Part shown: positions 61,161-64,000 of the stretch, piece by piece | How the letters are laid out: each line of letters starts with the position of its first letter | How positions within the stretch are numbered: the stretch's first letter is position 1 | Origin: Mesaphorura yosii | Taxonomy: Eukaryota; Arthropoda; Collembola; Poduromorpha; Tullbergiidae | NCBI GenBank assembly: GCA_009869945.1 | Contig: WIXG01000001.1 | Span: 906,416-970,415 of the forward strand | Direction: 5' to 3' | DNA length: 64,000 nucleotides | Program-made: the position numbers and the translations under genes | Notes under the pieces: model-generated | Told to the model about the DNA's origin: nothing | What the model saw: the letters and a program-made list of their open reading frames with translations, nothing else | Databases searched by the model: none

Positions 61161-62133
61161 GTCAGCGTCGTAAACGATTAGGAATGGAGAGTAGGATTAT
61201 GAGAATATTTATCTCATATTCTATCAGTCTTCTTACGGCTCACGCAAAAGAGCCGATAACTTGATTTATACGCCATGCTGCCAATTACATGCGTGATGTG
61301 TCATGTGTGCCTGAATTCCTCAGCTACCAGACCTTACAGCGACGGAAATCTACAAAGAGGAGATGGGTGAAGATTTGCATTTAACTTTCCTGTTCACGGT
61401 CAAATTACGGGGGATTATGCTCTTACTCCTTGTCCTTACCAAAATCCAATTCAAATCTCTCAAATTCTCATTCTGTTGAACTTTTACCAGTGAATGTTGA
61501 ACTGACGATGATAGGTCACTGATCTCGTATGTACCAGCACATGACTTGTTGGTTCTTTTCAAAATAGAGTGATTAAGAAATTAAATGGCAAATATCTGCA
61601 CGAGTCACCTCGCGCACAAAAGGGAACAGTCAGGATTGATGGGTCACTGCCAAATTCATAATTAATCGAGTGAAGGACCCCGGGTTAAACTGGGTTATTG
61701 ATTAAAAATTAAATGTTGAATTAGCGGAGCGTTTCAGCCCGTTAACGTAACGGTAGCCGAACAACACTGAATCGAATGTACTTTTCACTTTCAGTTTTTC
61801 CTGCAAACACAACAGACTCGCAATGCATTCTTTGAGCAACTTCTCAAAGTTTGTCGAACGCACGAAGTTGAACCTTCGCGTAAGAAGTTTGCGCTTTTGC
61901 CTTCCATTATTTTCTTTGTCTACAAGAATTCTCAATTTTGCACGGCTGCTTAATTTTATTATACTGGTACAAGCAATCACAAGCTACTGAATTAATTCCA
62001 ATTGAATCAACTTGCATCTACAAAATGACTGAAAATTATTAAAACATGTCGCTGTCCAGCTTCTAGCGTGCGTTTGGATCAAGCAGACGCGACGCCAAGA
62101 AGATTGAATGTTGGTTCCGGCCCTTCTTCCGGC
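61161..62133. other. Intergenic: Pcl upstream and CAP gene 3' flank
   Basis: Minus-strand open frames at 61350-61562 and 61702-61980 show some charged, protein-like composition, but I recognise no domain and no phase-consistent exon joining. They may be 5' UTR exons of Pcl or noise. Confidence 0.35.
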
Positions 62134-63232
62134 TTAAGTGTACACGGGTTGGCCCACCACGTTTCCTGCTGGCCCGTAATTGCAGACAAGGGATCGGGCT
62201 ACTCGGTCTAGAAGAACACAAGTACCATAGTTAGTGATTTGTGATTAGTAACACGACATTATAAACAGTACTTCTGCTTGCTTACTGTTGGGGTAATTCC
62301 ATTGTGTAAATCTATGCGAAGGAGAACATTACGGAATTAGTTAAAATATGATTGATCCTCAATAAATTGGTTATGGCTAATAAATTGTTCAGCAGCAGCA
62401 GCCGTTCGTGGCGATGCTTACCCGCATCCAATCTGGTTCGTCTGGTTCCAGACGAGCTGCGAGTAATCCCTAGTCGCAGCATTGTACGTATAGCTCTGCA
62501 CATAGTTGCTGTTAAAGTTGGCAACTTCCGCGTACCAGTAGGCCATTGCTTGTCTGACGAACGCGCTTTGGGTCGGGAACGGCACGTTGTTTGCCTTGTC
62601 CAGCCGGGCAAACATATTCTGGCCAATGGCCGTTGAATTTGCTGTACACATTGAAATAAGAAATATACGATCAGCTATTCCAAACTTTTATGGTGTAGCA
62701 TTCTTACTTATGTTACGATTATTTTGTAAGTCGTTGTAGAATCGACACTGATTAGCCCATTGCTGCGCAACCTGTGCCAAATTGGCGTCCCAAACCAGCT
62801 GCTGCATTGATGCGCTCGAGTTAGCCGGAGGTTGTGGTCCCGGATTACCTCTGGACTCCGCGCCTTCGGAAAGTACGTTTCCAGCTCAAAATTCTATATG
62901 GCTGCTAACAGTACTTTGCATTTAAGACAGACACAACTAACCTCCAGCGACAATGCTGCGAAAGGAAGTGTGGAGGCTGGTGATGATGTTTTGAACGGCT
63001 GTGTCGTTGATGCCCGCTGAAGTTATGCTCGCAGTGCACGTCGAGTTCTGAAACAGGCAAATTTAAGTCAAACAAGGTTTAGATCGGGTGGCTGAAAACG
63101 AATTTAGAGCTATCTTTAGCTTACAAGGCACATTGTGTGCGTAGGGAATTGTGTACAGTTCACTTGAACGGTCTGTCCGGCAGCGCCAGTGGTACACAAC
63201 GCCAAAATTACGAGAACCACGAAATTTTCCAT
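62134..63232 (-). CDS. Secreted CAP-domain (SCP/PR-1, antigen 5-like) protein
   Basis: Six exons (63232-63125, 63047-62942, 62863-62708, 62641-62422, 62311-62286, 62207-62134) give 229 residues. A signal peptide ([15 protein letters not shown]) precedes a short cysteine-bearing region and the CAP fold: helix 1 with [29 protein letters not shown], a [11 protein letters not shown] helix, the CAP motif [15 protein letters not shown] and [17 protein letters not shown]. The usual first CAP histidine is present in LHTSF; the second, in the motif before VW, is replaced by Gln-Leu context. A 26-base microexon (62311-62286) is needed to keep frame between the two CAP signature regions. The chain stops right after PVYT, without the cysteine-containing tail seen in many relatives. 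Members are extracellular and of varied function. Confidence 0.8.
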
Positions 63233-64000
63233 TCTGGCACTGTTGACTGACCCTTCAATCTGAAGAGCGAGGCTTACATACGCTGGTTTAAATATCTTTC
63301 CGCTTCAGCCCATTTCTGCAATTAATTAAATATTCTTCCGCACGACTTGTTGGTTTTTATTCCGTGCGTCATGCGTCATCAGACTAAAAATTTCCTAGGA
63401 AGATTCAGCATCAGCATACGCACTAAGAAATCTGCGTCTGGTTGGTATGATCCATATTGTCCTTCAACCGTCACCTACGCGCCATTCAACCATTCCAGCC
63501 GGCGGACGCCAGGGTGACTATTAAAAGGTGGAGTTCCGGATGTGATGCACGTAATCCATCGTTTTTTTTATGAACTTCCACCATTCAGGCTTCACCCTTC
63601 GATAGCTACCTTGTCATGTCCCAACGGTCAATAAAACATTAGTCTTTGTCATTGAAGTTTTAATTGAGTGAGGATCAATTAATCAAAGCTGATGAATTGA
63701 CTGTTTTTAAGAGGCTTCACAACGCCTGAAGTTGGCGCTGAAATGATTGGAGGTTTGACGTCAAGTTTGTCGACTCCATCGTGTATGAACTTGGAACGGT
63801 ATATTCCTATTATAGCGACACGTTGCCAAATTTCCTGAAACTCATAGTATAGACTAATTTGACTATGCTGAGTTCAGAAAAAGTGGTTACGAGTGTCGCA
63901 AACTCTTCCCAAAAAAGTTACAGCGTTTCTCGCTTAGCAACGTAATATACTGAAAGTTTGCATTAGCAAACACTGCTTGATATGAGTTGCTGCTATTGCA
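63233..64000. other. Right-hand flank, no gene seen
   Basis: Beyond the CAP promoter the remaining sequence has no open frame of note on either strand. Confidence 0.5.
63248..63294 (-). promoter_or_regulatory. Candidate core promoter (TATA and initiator) of the CAP gene
   Basis: Reading the minus strand, TATTTAAA spans 63294-63287 and a TTCAGA initiator-like site places +1 near 63261, 33 bases on; the start codon follows 29 bases later. A second TCAGT lies at 63250-63246. Confidence 0.4.

Overview
This window looks like nuclear DNA of an arthropod, probably a hexapod. The genes have many short introns (mostly 45-400 bp) with GT-AG ends, long AT-rich intergenic and intronic stretches, and arthropod families: an insect-allergen-repeat protein, a clip-domain serine protease homologue, a SmydA-type SET/MYND protein and Kazal and CAP secreted proteins. 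A polysaccharide lyase of family 14 is unusual for an arthropod and would fit a lineage rich in acquired genes such as springtails, but the species is a guess. No mobile element, CRISPR array, rRNA or convincing tRNA was found by reading.

Layout. 1-3155 (+): 3' part of an axonemal dynein intermediate chain (DNAI3/WDR63). 3263-5384 (-): nucleolar GTPase GNL3, tail to tail with it. 5957-7587 (-): a carbamoyltransferase-fold protein that has lost every catalytic motif of ornithine carbamoyltransferase. 8069-9605 (+): secreted insect-allergen-repeat protein. 10426-11035 (+): secreted stand-alone I9 propeptide/inhibitor domain. 12478-34957 (+): a 22 kb monocarboxylate-transporter-like gene with three alternative first exons, each supplying its own N-terminal tail and first membrane helix to nine shared exons; a Kazal inhibitor gene sits antisense inside its long intron. 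35826-36827 (+): PL14 lyase. 37006-38250 (-): intronless protein with a terpene-cyclase-like QW motif. 40229-46155 (-): a second transporter gene, an inverted paralogue of the first with almost the same exon lengths. 48058-48387 (+): small membrane or secreted protein. 49128-50637 (+): clip-domain serine protease homologue with a dead active site. 50671-53357 (-): helical protein not recognised. 53986-56686 (+): SET/MYND protein. 57621-61160 (-): Polycomb-like (Pcl/MTF2) PRC2 accessory protein. 62134-63232 (-): CAP-domain secreted protein.

The exon models were built by hand. Every internal junction was checked for reading-frame phase, and the complete models add up to whole codons. The clearest shared theme is secreted protease control (Kazal, I9, clip-SPH), but these genes are dispersed and nothing shows they act together. 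The most unusual items are the first-helix-swapping transporter locus, the catalytically dead carbamoyltransferase, the PL14 lyase with intact catalytic residues, and two GC-AG introns that the reading frame requires.
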